From NCBI GenBank assembly GCA_963833885.1, contig CAWHZU010000023.1, positions 302,307 through 366,306 on the forward strand: a stretch of DNA of 64,000 bases. The letters run 5' to 3'. The notes under the pieces were generated by a model. That model was not told where the DNA came from, ran no database searches, and worked only from the letters and a program-made list of their open reading frames with translations. Of this stretch, positions 51,701-60,177 are shown piece by piece. The DNA is from JASHPR01 sp963833885. Its GTDB lineage: Bacteria; Actinomycetota; Actinomycetes; Streptosporangiales; Streptosporangiaceae. Numbering within the stretch: position 1 is the stretch's first letter; the number at the start of each line of letters is the position of its first letter. A program made the position numbers and the translations under genes.

Positions 51701-53633
51701 CGTTGCCTTTAGTCTTCTTGCCACCACTACGACCCCATGGCCCCTGCCACCGGGCTGCCGCGTGCTGTTGGTCAGTCTCGACGAGTACCGATACTGGTTC
51801 AGGGGCAAGAGAGCAGATCTGCTCGCCATCGCCCTCGACTCTCAGGAAGGCGGCGTTCACGTCGCCACCATTGAGGTGAAAGCCCGTCGCAGCGACGAAG
51901 TCAACGCAGCCGCTGGCGCACTGGACCAGCTGAGCCAAACACTTGCTGCCACGCGATGGGCGGCTTACCCGGAGGTTGGGAGCATCCATAGCAGGCTCTG
52001 GCTGAACCGCATCGCCGAGGCGGCATGTTCCGTAGCTCGAGAATCCAGATTCAAGCTAGATGCCGCCGAACTCGCTGCACTCGAAGCTTTTCGACTCGGT
52101 CGTGGCAGCCTCGAATGGGCAGGTGTCGGGCTAGTGTTCGGACCCAGTGTTAAACCGTGGCGCCAGATCCAACAGAACACCGTCGGGAATGACATTGTGC
52201 CAGTTGCACTCCACACCATTCAGCTGACCGAAGAGCTTCTGCGTGCTGCCGCTGCCACAGACCTAACCCGGTTGCGCACAGTTGAGACCGACCAGGAACC
52301 ATTGGCCAGCAACCGCATCCACCGTCGCCCAGAAACCAAGACGCGGACACTTGACGAGGCCGATGGGGGCCCGGGTACCCACGAGCCGGGCCCGGAGGGC
52401 CTTGCCCGCGACGGTGCGCCTGCACCAGGCGAACTGGGCCTACAGGATAGCTCCAGAAACTCAGAACCTTCCATAACAATGGCCTCCGGCGCTACTGCCG
52501 CTGCACAACTGGCAGAAGGTCTGGTCACGTATGGGGAAGTCGAATCCCACGGCGATACTCCATTCGTGGCACCGGCACTCGGATGGGACGCCACCACTGG
52601 CGAAAAAGTCCTCTGGCATCCTGCGGGACCAGACCAGGATCTGTTGAACGGCCACGTTGAAGTCTGGGGTTCTTCCGGCATGGGCAAGACCCAGTTCGCC
52701 ATGAGTCTGCTGGCGCAGCTTTCTCGGCACAACGGTAGCCGGTTCGGCATCGCCGACTTCAAGAATGACTACAGCAACACTGACGGGTTTCCCGCTTTTG
52801 CCGGTGCAGAATTTCTCGACCTTTGGGACGAGGGGGCACCATACAACCCACTAGCTCTGGCGGACGACAACCAACGCGCTATCGACACGGCAGTCATCGA
52901 ACTCAGGGACACGGTCGAGGAGGCCACCCGCGCATTCACTCGGATGGGAGTACGCCAGAAGGCGAAGCTCGAAAGGGCGCTGCGCGAGGCCTACGCTATA
53001 GGACGGCAAGAGGGTCGCTGGCCCACCCTCCGAACCTTGGACGACCTGCTCGATGCGGATCTCGCAGGGGTTATGGGGGACCTTACACGCCACGAACTGT
53101 TTAAGTCAGGGCCGCCCCTCGGCGATGTGATCGACCACAATGTGGTTTTCGGCCTGTCGAAGATTCCCGGCAACGGGCAGACAACCGTTCTGGCAGCTGG
53201 ATTCATCCTCTCCGCTCTTCTGCTGCGGATCCAGAATCTTCCACCTGTACCCAATAGAATACGTTACATAACCGTCGTCGATGAGGCACACCGGGTCGCT
53301 GCTTTCCAGGCCATCAAGACGATGATCCGAGAAGGGCGCTCCAAGGGTCTGTCGGTTGTTCTCGCTACCCAGCAGCCACTCGACCTGCCCGAGGTCGTCG
53401 CCGCCAATGCTCAAACGAAAATCTGCTTCGGTCTGCCTGATGCAACCATCGCCACTATGGCCGCCCGGAAGCTAGAGCCCAGCAATCCTCGGCTCCCCGA
53501 GCAGATCCGGACACTCGGTCGCGGTGAGGCGTACGTAAGTCTCCGTGGCGAAGCTCCCCGCCTGCTCCGCATGGCACAAGCACACCGAGACGCCGAAATC
53601 TTGGGTCTGCCACCATTGCGACGTGGCGGATAG
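48708..53633 (+). CDS. HerA/FtsK-type ATPase, DptH-like (1,641 aa)
   Basis: The true start is ATG 48708, overlapping the previous stop by four bases. The same frame is open further upstream but that is the other gene. The large N-terminal part (about 1,280 residues) has no clear motif, apart from a nuclease-like VATIEVKARRSDEV near residue 1,058. The C-terminal 330 residues are a HerA/FtsK ATPase: Walker A GSSGMGKT at about 1,321, DFKNDYSN after the first strand, Walker B ITVVDEAHRV at about 1,521, and sensor ATQQP. Size and layout equal DptH. Such motors translocate or pump DNA and likely drive cleavage or blocking. Confidence 0.75.
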   Translation: MSARLGGALAEYLRRHLPPEQPNFVLIEGVSSEVAEGMDRSWDNSLPNLAIVSPAPQRFGTHALVNGSATQLRNQPGTTGVVLVLCDGEQVPDRQSLNLFQPVSPSVLLDSAEGMGILSQQPPSVDLDGPARAVREAIVQASPENRPSAMSVAAYLDRLATGADPLRALPVIGAFTDHVTDGQRVDSGRISDNLELAARRTSEDLLKPTSFADLRRRAERVLAQRPGLRERTEAVRAADEVMAKLEAGSSDLLSLLRFDEAREILEQRPEALSSIVRREIRQFRTSLLPNSQAAMLPWNLYEQRADELNRGPLQRPAAQELCDLDDAQQRQVFVKPTRNKLERLLRDKSVNGSNPSCPEAAIVRAAQQLGGLIERVQVLEPKPPIPNSRTATNRTGAGRILTLACARLRLGGLMNKWDQTGGNVDGLLLRAADDDDLGDVLAAFVDAGLAVGAPLPLLQLRLHADDGSTVQVDWRPDLDDAALLRSVLVLSEAPALTIAMKGEPTLRAFCSSPETGTVLRVPEPLVSLARSLQATARNVLDRGLTPTALQRWTDAWTNSVKEREALGDAESAEALALAGAVLGDRGTALTGLAPLKSEWLAQYLDALWKLVIEAEEPKTDAEPGDAVATATAISRTTATHHPAHLRLRTRDSALLPTSEGRIWSVYGGCTMRGESDFAGDTLRSVITQLLTLQPEAAGHLRCLAWGPGAADLLTAEAVRLLGTRTGRGVIGKIEIFCIGSGEEDKPSGETLAAVDEALRGGRDALQLRYLDDLGRAQAILGVAHDSPAVHLALITGLSEGEHRLQFDTPEVQPPGHDGEVLFAPRVWQRPRQDRWTLLMPPAASPSGHAWLRLQNAIFEAWPEPGEPIRVPEVRAGALDIRAQLIDVHELALWVATLDRYATRDSLEHALGRDNVAILHQERRLGGDSPLSLVLSQKSGGSADRAIGRSLRAAGIVDNPDIALSIGTELRKVASQGYGILALEAATSGAGINELVGHVVAFSLLATTTTPWPLPPGCRVLLVSLDEYRYWFRGKRADLLAIALDSQEGGVHVATIEVKARRSDEVNAAAGALDQLSQTLAATRWAAYPEVGSIHSRLWLNRIAEAACSVARESRFKLDAAELAALEAFRLGRGSLEWAGVGLVFGPSVKPWRQIQQNTVGNDIVPVALHTIQLTEELLRAAAATDLTRLRTVETDQEPLASNRIHRRPETKTRTLDEADGGPGTHEPGPEGLARDGAPAPGELGLQDSSRNSEPSITMASGATAAAQLAEGLVTYGEVESHGDTPFVAPALGWDATTGEKVLWHPAGPDQDLLNGHVEVWGSSGMGKTQFAMSLLAQLSRHNGSRFGIADFKNDYSNTDGFPAFAGAEFLDLWDEGAPYNPLALADDNQRAIDTAVIELRDTVEEATRAFTRMGVRQKAKLERALREAYAIGRQEGRWPTLRTLDDLLDADLAGVMGDLTRHELFKSGPPLGDVIDHNVVFGLSKIPGNGQTTVLAAGFILSALLLRIQNLPPVPNRIRYITVVDEAHRVAAFQAIKTMIREGRSKGLSVVLATQQPLDLPEVVAANAQTKICFGLPDATIATMAARKLEPSNPRLPEQIRTLGRGEAYVSLRGEAPRLLRMAQAHRDAEILGLPPLRRGG

Positions 53634-53687
53634 CGCTGACGATTGAGGATCGCCCCCAGCCAGCTAGATCCACCAACTAGGTTCCCA

Positions 53688-54206
53688 ATGCCCCGAGGAG
53701 CACGTCCAGCCAGCGCCGTACGAGTCCCGCAGGACCGCACAGCTGCGAAGTCCTGGGCAAGCAGCCCCGCGGTCCGCGCCAGGATGCAGCGGCAGCAGAC
53801 GAGAGACACTCAGCCGGAGCTAGTAATCCGTCGGTTTTTGCATGCGGCGGGTTTGCGCTACCGAGTGGACGTTCCCCCGTTACCGACGCTGCGCCGTAGG
53901 GCAGATGTTGTATTCGGGCCAACAAAGGTCGCACTATTTATCGACGGCTGCTTTTGGCATGGATGCCCAGAGCACGGCGCACGACCTACTCATTCCAATC
54001 CGACATATTGGGCGGACAAGATACGCCGGAACCGTGAACGTGACCACCACACGGACACGTTGCTAGAAGCCGCCGGTTGGATCTCAGTCAGAGTCTGGGA
54101 ACACGAGAACCCTCGGGAGGTTGCGGAGCGGGTGACCCTTGTGGTCAGCTTGAGAAGAAAGTCGGCTGCATTCAGGAGCACCCCGGGCAAGCGCCAACAG
54201 TGTTGA
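53688..54206 (+). CDS. vsr: Very short patch repair endonuclease (Vsr)
   Basis: A 172-aa mismatch endonuclease of the Vsr family. SSPAVRARMQRQQTRDTQPE is the N-terminal recognition segment, RADVVFGPTKVALFIDGCFWHGCPEH contains the catalytic Asp and FWH-x-C zinc/catalytic part, and RNRERDHHTD and VRVWEHE complete the fold. It nicks 5' of T in T:G mismatches from deaminated 5-methylcytosine, so it protects the methylase's own sites from mutation. I use ATG 53688. The frame is open to 53643 but without a better start. Same strand, 55 bases after the HerA-type gene. Confidence 0.92.
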   Translation: MPRGARPASAVRVPQDRTAAKSWASSPAVRARMQRQQTRDTQPELVIRRFLHAAGLRYRVDVPPLPTLRRRADVVFGPTKVALFIDGCFWHGCPEHGARPTHSNPTYWADKIRRNRERDHHTDTLLEAAGWISVRVWEHENPREVAERVTLVVSLRRKSAAFRSTPGKRQQC

Positions 54207-54691
54207 TTGAGGCATCCGGCCGCTGAGTCGGGCTGCTGGCAGCCCACAATAGCTTTTCCTCTTGTCACTTAGGCGCAATCTCAGCTCGCAGCAGCTTGCG
54301 TTCATCAGAAACCGGCGCCCTTCTCACCGATTCCGCTCCTCGAAGCCGTCGCAGACCTGCGCCGAGGTTCCTTCTCGTCCTCAATCGAGGATCTCGACCT
54401 AGCCCGGTCGAGTAGGCGCCGGTGGCGAATAGTGCCATCTAAAGGCGTAGCACCTGCACTACGTTCGCTAGGCTTCGAAGTGCGCAATGTAGCGTGCCGA
54501 CCGCCATCTGCAGAGCCATGATCCAGAGCTTGCCACGCAGGTGCAGAATGCTGCCGAACTAGCGCCCCAGCGGGTATATGGCATCGGCGTCGGCGGCCTC
54601 CTGGTCGGTCGGACCACGCAGCGCGGTGCATTTCGACTCCGTCGGCCGACCGGCAGCAATCGGGGCAATGCCAGAAGGCAACCCGACGAGG
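54207..54691. other. Non-coding stretch between vsr and the HNH gene
   Basis: About 480 bases. The plus strand has an open stretch (IPLLEAVADLRRGSFSSSIE... ALRSLGFEVRNVACRPPS) around 54,325-54,520 that looks protein-like but has no start codon. It could be the remnant of a gene. Nothing else recognised. Confidence 0.35.
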
Positions 54692-55666
54692 TCAGGCGGC
54701 GAAGATCTTCTGGCGGTGCCAGTCGAGGTACTTGCGGGCGGGCTGCTGGGCACCGACGGGGAGCAGCAGGGTCTCCAGCAGCGGAGGCCGCCCGTAGTAC
54801 TGCCTGGCTAACGGGTCAGCCGCGGTGGCGTCGGACAGCGAACGGGCAACGTGGATGCGCAACCCGCCGTTCACAGCGAGCAGGCCGGTGTCAAAGGCCA
54901 CATCGTGAGCCGGGCACGCCGCCAGGCCGTTACGCGTATCAAGGCGTTCGGTGGATGTGCTGTCCTTCCATGGCTTGATGTGCCCGGCTAGCAGCATCCT
55001 CTTGGCACCAAACGCCACGGGCTGCAGCCCGCAGAAGACGCACCGCCTGCCGCAGTTGGCCAGCACCTGTTGTGCGAACACATGCTGACCTACCCGGGCC
55101 GCCGCGAGCAGGATCCGCTCGGTCTCGAGAGGTGACCAGGCACTTCGGCTGGTGTCACGTTCAATCTGTTCCCGAAAGCTCTGCTCCAGGACAGAGAGAT
55201 CGAGCTCGTCCTGGCCCAGCAAGGTCAGTTCGCCGCCTTGCTCCAGGTCCAGAAAGTCCTTCACGCGTTCGGGACCGATGCCTTCGGCACGCGCCGCGTG
55301 CAGCAACAACCGGTAGATCTCGGAGAAGCGGGCCGTGTTATTTCGGAGCATCGCGCCGGCGAGGACATCCCACCGGGCGCCGTGGGACCGCGAACCGTCC
55401 AAGTTGGCCATCTTGGCTAGCACACTGGATGGCGGCCGGGAGAACAATCGGGCCAGCGACGGGACCGGCTCGGGCGCCTGATGCGCAGTATTGCCACCGA
55501 AATGCCGGTGGTTCACCAAGAACGACGCGGCCAGGCACAGCAATGTCTCCACCGGAATGAAGGTGACCTGCCTACCGTGTTGCACCGGACGGCGTTCCAG
55601 CAGCATCCGAAACTGAGCGCGCGCCTCGCCCGTCGTCAGATCCAGGTAATCCTCAAGGGCGGCCAC
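54692..55666 (-). CDS. HNH endonuclease (HNH_2 type) with helical N-terminal domain
   Basis: A 324-aa nuclease. The C-terminal HNH: RRCVFCGLQP (Cys pair), LLAGHIKPWKDS (the His), LDTRNGLAACPAHDVAFDTGLL (Asn and second His). The N-terminal 110 residues include PVPSLARLFSRPPSSVLAKM and NLDGSRSHGARWD. This stretch reminds me of the N-terminal head of ScoMcrA-type type IV enzymes that act on modified DNA, but I cannot verify this here. It lies on the minus strand beside vsr, divergent from the next HNH gene. Member of the restriction island. Confidence 0.8.
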   Translation of the reverse strand: MAALEDYLDLTTGEARAQFRMLLERRPVQHGRQVTFIPVETLLCLAASFLVNHRHFGGNTAHQAPEPVPSLARLFSRPPSSVLAKMANLDGSRSHGARWDVLAGAMLRNNTARFSEIYRLLLHAARAEGIGPERVKDFLDLEQGGELTLLGQDELDLSVLEQSFREQIERDTSRSAWSPLETERILLAAARVGQHVFAQQVLANCGRRCVFCGLQPVAFGAKRMLLAGHIKPWKDSTSTERLDTRNGLAACPAHDVAFDTGLLAVNGGLRIHVARSLSDATAADPLARQYYGRPPLLETLLLPVGAQQPARKYLDWHRQKIFAA

Positions 55667-55911
55667 CCGCCGAGAGTACTCCTACTCTGACCCGGCATGC
55701 GGGCGCCTCGACGACCCAGCGGCCTTTACTGGGACCACCTGACCGAAGAAAAGATCGCTGCCATCCCGGTCCGCACGATACGCGCTGCTGGCAGGGAAAA
55801 CGACAGATGCCAGCGCGTCCACTAAACGCTTCCTGTTCGCGTCTCTGCAGATGTAGTGGATAACACTTCGCCGACCCGTTGAGAGGAAGGCGCCAGGACG
55901 GCATTGCCTTG

Positions 55912-56853
55912 GTGCAGAATATTGTCGTGCTTGCGTACGTCGGCGTAACCGATCAGACGTGGTACCGATTCCTGGCCGCCCAGCCGCAGGTGACGGAGGT
56001 CAATTTCTGGCAGCCCAGTGGTGGCCATGGGTTCCGTGCGCTCGCGCCAGGCGAGCCGTTCTTCTTCAAGACCCATTACCCGCACAACAAGGTCGTCGGC
56101 GGAGGGTTTTTCAGCGACTCGGCCCAGCTGCGGGTCTCTGAAGCCTGGGAGTTCTTCGGCGAAGCCAACGGCGCTGGGAGCATCGCAGCGCTGCTAGCTC
56201 GTATCAGGAGGTATCCGCATGTCAGCGCAGAAGAGGATCCGGTCATCGGCTGCAGGTTTGTGCGTGACGTCCGGTTCTTTCCTGAAGACCTGATCATGGA
56301 ACCGCCGCCCGGGTTCGCTCCCAACATCGTTCAAGGGAAGAGCTACAACCTCGCCGATCCCCTGGTGGCACCCTACTTCAGCGAGCTCTTGCACCGGATC
56401 CTGGGCGCTGTCGTAGATGTGGATCTGAGCGAGCCATGGCACAGGTCCGGGCCAGTCTTCGGCGACCCGCGCCTGGCCCCATACCGTCTCGGCCAGGGCT
56501 CCTTCAAGGCGGTCATCCTGGATGCCTATCACCGCCGTTGCGCCATCAGCGGGACTCATATACCGCCTGTTCTGGAAGCCGCCCACATCCGCCCAGTCGG
56601 GAACGGCGGCGAGCACCGGCTCGACAACGGGCTCCTGCTGCGATCGGACATTCACACCTTGTTTGACCGTGGCTACCTCGGCGTCGACCCTCGCTACCGC
56701 CTGCACGCCAGCCCCCGGCTACGGGCCGACTTCGGCAACGGCGACCAGTTTTACGCCAAGGCAGGACAGATCATCGAATTGCCCGAGCGCCGCGCAGACC
56801 GGCCTAACCGCGAGTTTCTCGAATGGCACCTCGAAGAGATGTTCCAAACATGA
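55912..56853 (+). CDS. HNH endonuclease with N-terminal EVE/SRA-like reader domain
   Basis: A protein of about 314 aa. The N-terminal part (VLAYVGVTDQTWYRFLAAQP, FRALAPGEPFFFKTHYPHNK, VVGGGFFSDSA) looks like a PUA/EVE-like modified-base reader. The C-terminal HNH has RRCAISGTHIPPVLEAAHIRPVG and DNGLLLRSDIHTLFDRGYL, complete with His, Asn and final His. This reader-HNH combination is typical of type IV restriction. Start uncertain: GTG 55912 gives the shortest complete domain. TTG 55879 is also possible. Divergent from the HNH gene on the left. Confidence 0.8.
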   Translation: MQNIVVLAYVGVTDQTWYRFLAAQPQVTEVNFWQPSGGHGFRALAPGEPFFFKTHYPHNKVVGGGFFSDSAQLRVSEAWEFFGEANGAGSIAALLARIRRYPHVSAEEDPVIGCRFVRDVRFFPEDLIMEPPPGFAPNIVQGKSYNLADPLVAPYFSELLHRILGAVVDVDLSEPWHRSGPVFGDPRLAPYRLGQGSFKAVILDAYHRRCAISGTHIPPVLEAAHIRPVGNGGEHRLDNGLLLRSDIHTLFDRGYLGVDPRYRLHASPRLRADFGNGDQFYAKAGQIIELPERRADRPNREFLEWHLEEMFQT

Positions 56854-56887
56854 CCAGCTGAGCGATTACCTCACCGCACTACGTGTT

Positions 56888-57540
56888 TCAGCTTGGGCTG
56901 TTCGTTGTGCTCAGGCCAGCGCATGACCGCAGAAGCGCTACGACGTCGGCGGTTTCCCTGAGCCAGCGGGTTAGCTCGCTTGCAGTGGGCCAGCTCTTGG
57001 AGTGATAGTGGCAGGCGCGGCCGAGCGCGGCTGACAGACAGGCTGCCCGCCTCGCCACGTCCTCATCCACATACGCGGTGAGGCACGTAGCTGTACTGCA
57101 TCGGCCGGCCAGCGAAGCCGTCAGCCCCCGGCTGCCCAGCCCGCAGCCCGGCCGTGGCCTGCTCGAGCGCCTGCCGGGCCAGTAGTGCCGCGCGCGGCCA
57201 GACCCCGCCGGTCCCCGCATCCGGGTGCTCGACCAGACGCTGGGCTGCAGCCAGGAGTTCCAGGCCGGTCCTCTTCTCGCCGCGGAACTGCACGTACACC
57301 GCCGACCTGGCGCAGTCAGCGCCGTCCGGCCAGGTGCGCTGCACCACGGCAGGCCCGGCGGCCTCGACCAGGAACTCCGCGGTGATCTGCGCCTGCTGTG
57401 GGCGAAGCAGGGCGACGATCGGCTCGGTGCCGCCCTACTTGATGCAATCGACGTCATCAACGGTCATGCCCGCACGCATAGCAAGTTCTGCCGCGGTCAT
57501 AGACAGAGCGGTGCGCCGGTCGTAGACGGCCTTGCCGAAC
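56888..57540 (-). pseudogene. Decayed XRE-type regulator gene with C-terminal extension
   Basis: Minus strand. RRTALSMTAAELAMRAGMTV is an XRE helix-turn-helix, followed by an in-frame TAG where the family usually has I-E-G-G-G. The text goes on as TEPIVALLRPQQAQITAEFL, then QRTWPDGADCARSAVYVQFRG... up to a second break near 57,070, after which the sense moves frame (TAYVDEDVARRAACLSAALG). At least one stop and one frameshift disrupt it, and the start is missing. No longer functional as one protein. Confidence 0.55.
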
Positions 57541-57559
57541 GCTAGCGGTTTTCAGATTG

Positions 57560-57924
57560 CGATCCGTTCGGGGTCGTCGGCCTCGGCAGTCGGAGTCGGC
57601 TGCACCCAACGGGTGTGGTAGCCGGTCAGCACGCCGTCCTCTCGTAAGCCCGTTCCGTCGGGCCACGGTGGTATGCAAGAAAGACCATTGCACAGATATA
57701 GCTATTCCTGATATATCGCTCCATGTGTCCATTAGAAAAGCTGCAGATTTGTTACTCACCAGTTTCGCATTACTTGCACACCCAAAGACTGTCGCTCGCG
57801 TCTTTTAGACGTAGGAGGTGCCAACGGGTATGGCTCAGTTTCCCGGCAGCTGCGCCATGCCGCTAGTAGGCTGCGGGCTCGCCCGAATGGCGCAGGGCTT
57901 GCTGGCGCGAAAGGCGGGTTAGCT
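57560..57924. other. A/T-rich stretch before the helicase gene
   Basis: 57,660-57,800 is conspicuously A/T-rich for this genome and has a plus-strand open piece (CKKDHCTDIAIPDISLHVSI) without a start. TAGGAGG at 57812-57818 precedes ATG 57830, which opens a 30-codon ORF ending two bases before the helicase start. It may be a leader for the helicase. Signs of foreign DNA or a promoter region. Confidence 0.4.
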
Positions 57925-60177
57925 TTGACCAGCTCAGCTGCACCTCAACTTGGAGGTGAGGCGCGGGCGGCTGTGCTGCACCGCGGTTCTCACCTGCAGA
58001 TCATCGCGTCGGCTGGTTCAGGCAAGACCGAGGTGGTTGCACAGCGGTTCGCACAGCTGATGGCGGACGGCGCAGATCCGGCGGGAATCATCGCGTTCAC
58101 GTTCACCAAGCGGGCAGCGGATGAGCTCAAGGCCCGCATATCCGCCCGCGTGGAGGAACGGCTCGGCCGAGCGTCGGTGGACAAGCTTGGCGTGGCGTTC
58201 GTGGGAACGATCCACTCCTACTGTTTTCGGCTGCTCCAGCAGCACGTGCCGCGGTACGAGACCTTCGACGTCCTCGACGAACGGCAGCTGACCGCGTTCC
58301 TGTGCAGGGAAGCGCCCGCGCTACACCTCAAGAGCCTGACAGGCAAGCTTTTTACCTCAATCAATACGTTCCTGGAAAATCTGGCAGTCGTCGAGAACGA
58401 GCTCATCCCGCTCCAGAAACTCGACGACCCGTTCAAGGGAATGGCCGAGGAGTTCTGTGAGCTGCTCGAACAATTCCGGCTGCTAACCCACGGGCAGCAG
58501 ATCTCCCGCGCGGTAGCCGAGTTGCATAAGCCTGACGTGGCGGCCAAGGTGCACAACGCCCTGCGGCACCTGATCGTCGACGAATACCAGGACGTCAACC
58601 CCGCTCAGGAACAACTGATCCGCCTGCTGACTGGCCCGCACGTGGAACTATGCGTCGTCGGCGACGACGACCAGGCCATCTACCAGTGGCGCGGTTCCGA
58701 CGTCCGCAACATCGAAAGGTTCACCGACCGCTACCCCAGCGTGCGCACGTTTACGATCACGGCTAACCGGCGCAGTCGTCCGCATATTGTCGCCGCCGCC
58801 GCGTCGTTCGCCCGCTCGATCCCCGGCCGACTGGACAAACAGATGGGCGCGTTCCGCCCGCCCGCCGGACAGAACGGGGTGGAGGTCGTCACGTGGACTG
58901 CGGACACCGAGGCCGACGAGGGCGAGCGCATCGCGGAGACAATCAAACTGCTGCACGGCAAAGGGTTGCCATACCGGCGCATCGCGGTACTGGTGCGCAC
59001 CCGGGACGCCTACCCACGGCTGCTCGAGGCGTTCGATGCCCACGGCGTGCCTGTGCGGCCTGACGGGCGTACGGGGCTGTTCACGCGGCCTGAGGCAAGA
59101 ATGTTCGGCAAGACCTACAACTGGCTGGTGGACCATCGGTGGCCGTCCGAGCTCCGCGGCTGGGAGACCCCCACCGATAACGAGGTCTTCGACGGGTACG
59201 GCGACCTATACGGCTTGGACGACCTGCAGGAGAAACAAGTACGGGAACGGCTGCTGGCCTTGAAGGACAGCGTCCCTAGCGATGAGCAACCAGTCAGCCT
59301 GGTCGCCGACTTCTATCAGCTGCTCGGCGACCTCGGTGTGGCCGGCTGGGACGCCGACGACCCGATGACTAGCTCCCGGCTAGGCACGCTTGCCCGGTGT
59401 TCGTCGATCTTGGCCGACTACGAGGCTGTCCGCCGGCGCAGCAGGTCGTACCCGGCGGAAGGCGGCGCCCAGACCGGCGGACAGGACCGCGGCCACTGGT
59501 ACTACTTCAACCTGGCGACCTACATCGCCAACTACGCCAAGGGCGCCTACGAGGACTTCGACGGCGAGCCCGACGTGCTGGTCGACGCCGTTGATCTGAC
59601 GACGATCCACAAGGCCAAGGGCCTCGAGTGGGACGCGGTGTTCGTTCCCTCGCTGACTACCAGCCGCTTCCCGTCATCACAAACCGGGCGGCCCCGAGAC
59701 TGGCTGGTCCCACGGCACCTGTTCAGCCCACAACGGTACGAGGGCTCCGACGCCGACGAACGACGCGTGTTCTACGTCGCGATGACCAGGGCACGAGACT
59801 GGCTGTCGCTGTCCCGGCACGAGCGCACCGCCGACGGATGCGTCGACGCCTCTCCGTACCACCAGGAAGTCACCGGCCACGTCGCCGAACTCCCCCTCCC
59901 GCTCCCCTCTATGGAACCGCTCCGGAACGGCCACGCCGACGAGCCGGTCACGCTGACGTTCAGCGATCTTGCCGCGTATCGCGCCTGCGGATTTTCCTAT
60001 CGCCTCCGTAGCGTGTTCGGCTTCCAGCCGTTCCTCGCGCCAGAACTGGGCTATGGCAAGGCCGTGCATCACATCATGCGGGCGGTCGCCGAGTTCACCA
60101 TGGCACACGGCTACCCGCCCGACGGCCAGCAGATCAGCCGGATGCTAGACGAGGGCTTCTTTCCTGCCCGTCGCTAG
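57925..60177 (+). CDS. UvrD/Rep-type (superfamily 1) DNA helicase
   Basis: A 750-aa SF1A helicase. Walker A ASAGSGKT (residues 28-35), motif Ia FTFTKRAADELKARI, motif II IVDEYQDVNPAQEQLI near 218, motif III GDDDQAIYQWRGSD, motif V TTIHKAKGLEWDAVFV, and motif VI VFYVAMTRARDWL are all present. Start TTG 57925 (no better choice). The gene continues, after a one-base shift at about 60,160, into a PD-(D/E)XK nuclease (next entry). It is then a 3'-5' helicase-nuclease of about 913 codons as in AddA/RecB-like or Cas4-linked enzymes. Confidence 0.92.
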   Translation: MTSSAAPQLGGEARAAVLHRGSHLQIIASAGSGKTEVVAQRFAQLMADGADPAGIIAFTFTKRAADELKARISARVEERLGRASVDKLGVAFVGTIHSYCFRLLQQHVPRYETFDVLDERQLTAFLCREAPALHLKSLTGKLFTSINTFLENLAVVENELIPLQKLDDPFKGMAEEFCELLEQFRLLTHGQQISRAVAELHKPDVAAKVHNALRHLIVDEYQDVNPAQEQLIRLLTGPHVELCVVGDDDQAIYQWRGSDVRNIERFTDRYPSVRTFTITANRRSRPHIVAAAASFARSIPGRLDKQMGAFRPPAGQNGVEVVTWTADTEADEGERIAETIKLLHGKGLPYRRIAVLVRTRDAYPRLLEAFDAHGVPVRPDGRTGLFTRPEARMFGKTYNWLVDHRWPSELRGWETPTDNEVFDGYGDLYGLDDLQEKQVRERLLALKDSVPSDEQPVSLVADFYQLLGDLGVAGWDADDPMTSSRLGTLARCSSILADYEAVRRRSRSYPAEGGAQTGGQDRGHWYYFNLATYIANYAKGAYEDFDGEPDVLVDAVDLTTIHKAKGLEWDAVFVPSLTTSRFPSSQTGRPRDWLVPRHLFSPQRYEGSDADERRVFYVAMTRARDWLSLSRHERTADGCVDASPYHQEVTGHVAELPLPLPSMEPLRNGHADEPVTLTFSDLAAYRACGFSYRLRSVFGFQPFLAPELGYGKAVHHIMRAVAEFTMAHGYPPDGQQISRMLDEGFFPARR

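Noticed and set aside
54305..54631. A 108-codon minus-strand ORF between vsr and the HNH gene
   Set aside because: Arg-rich, no ribosome site, no recognisable domain.
42150..56853. A complete BREX, DISARM or Dnd locus
   Set aside because: No pglZ, brxC-type, drmA/B-type or dndBCDE genes are visible; only the DptFGH-like trio and a cytosine methylase.
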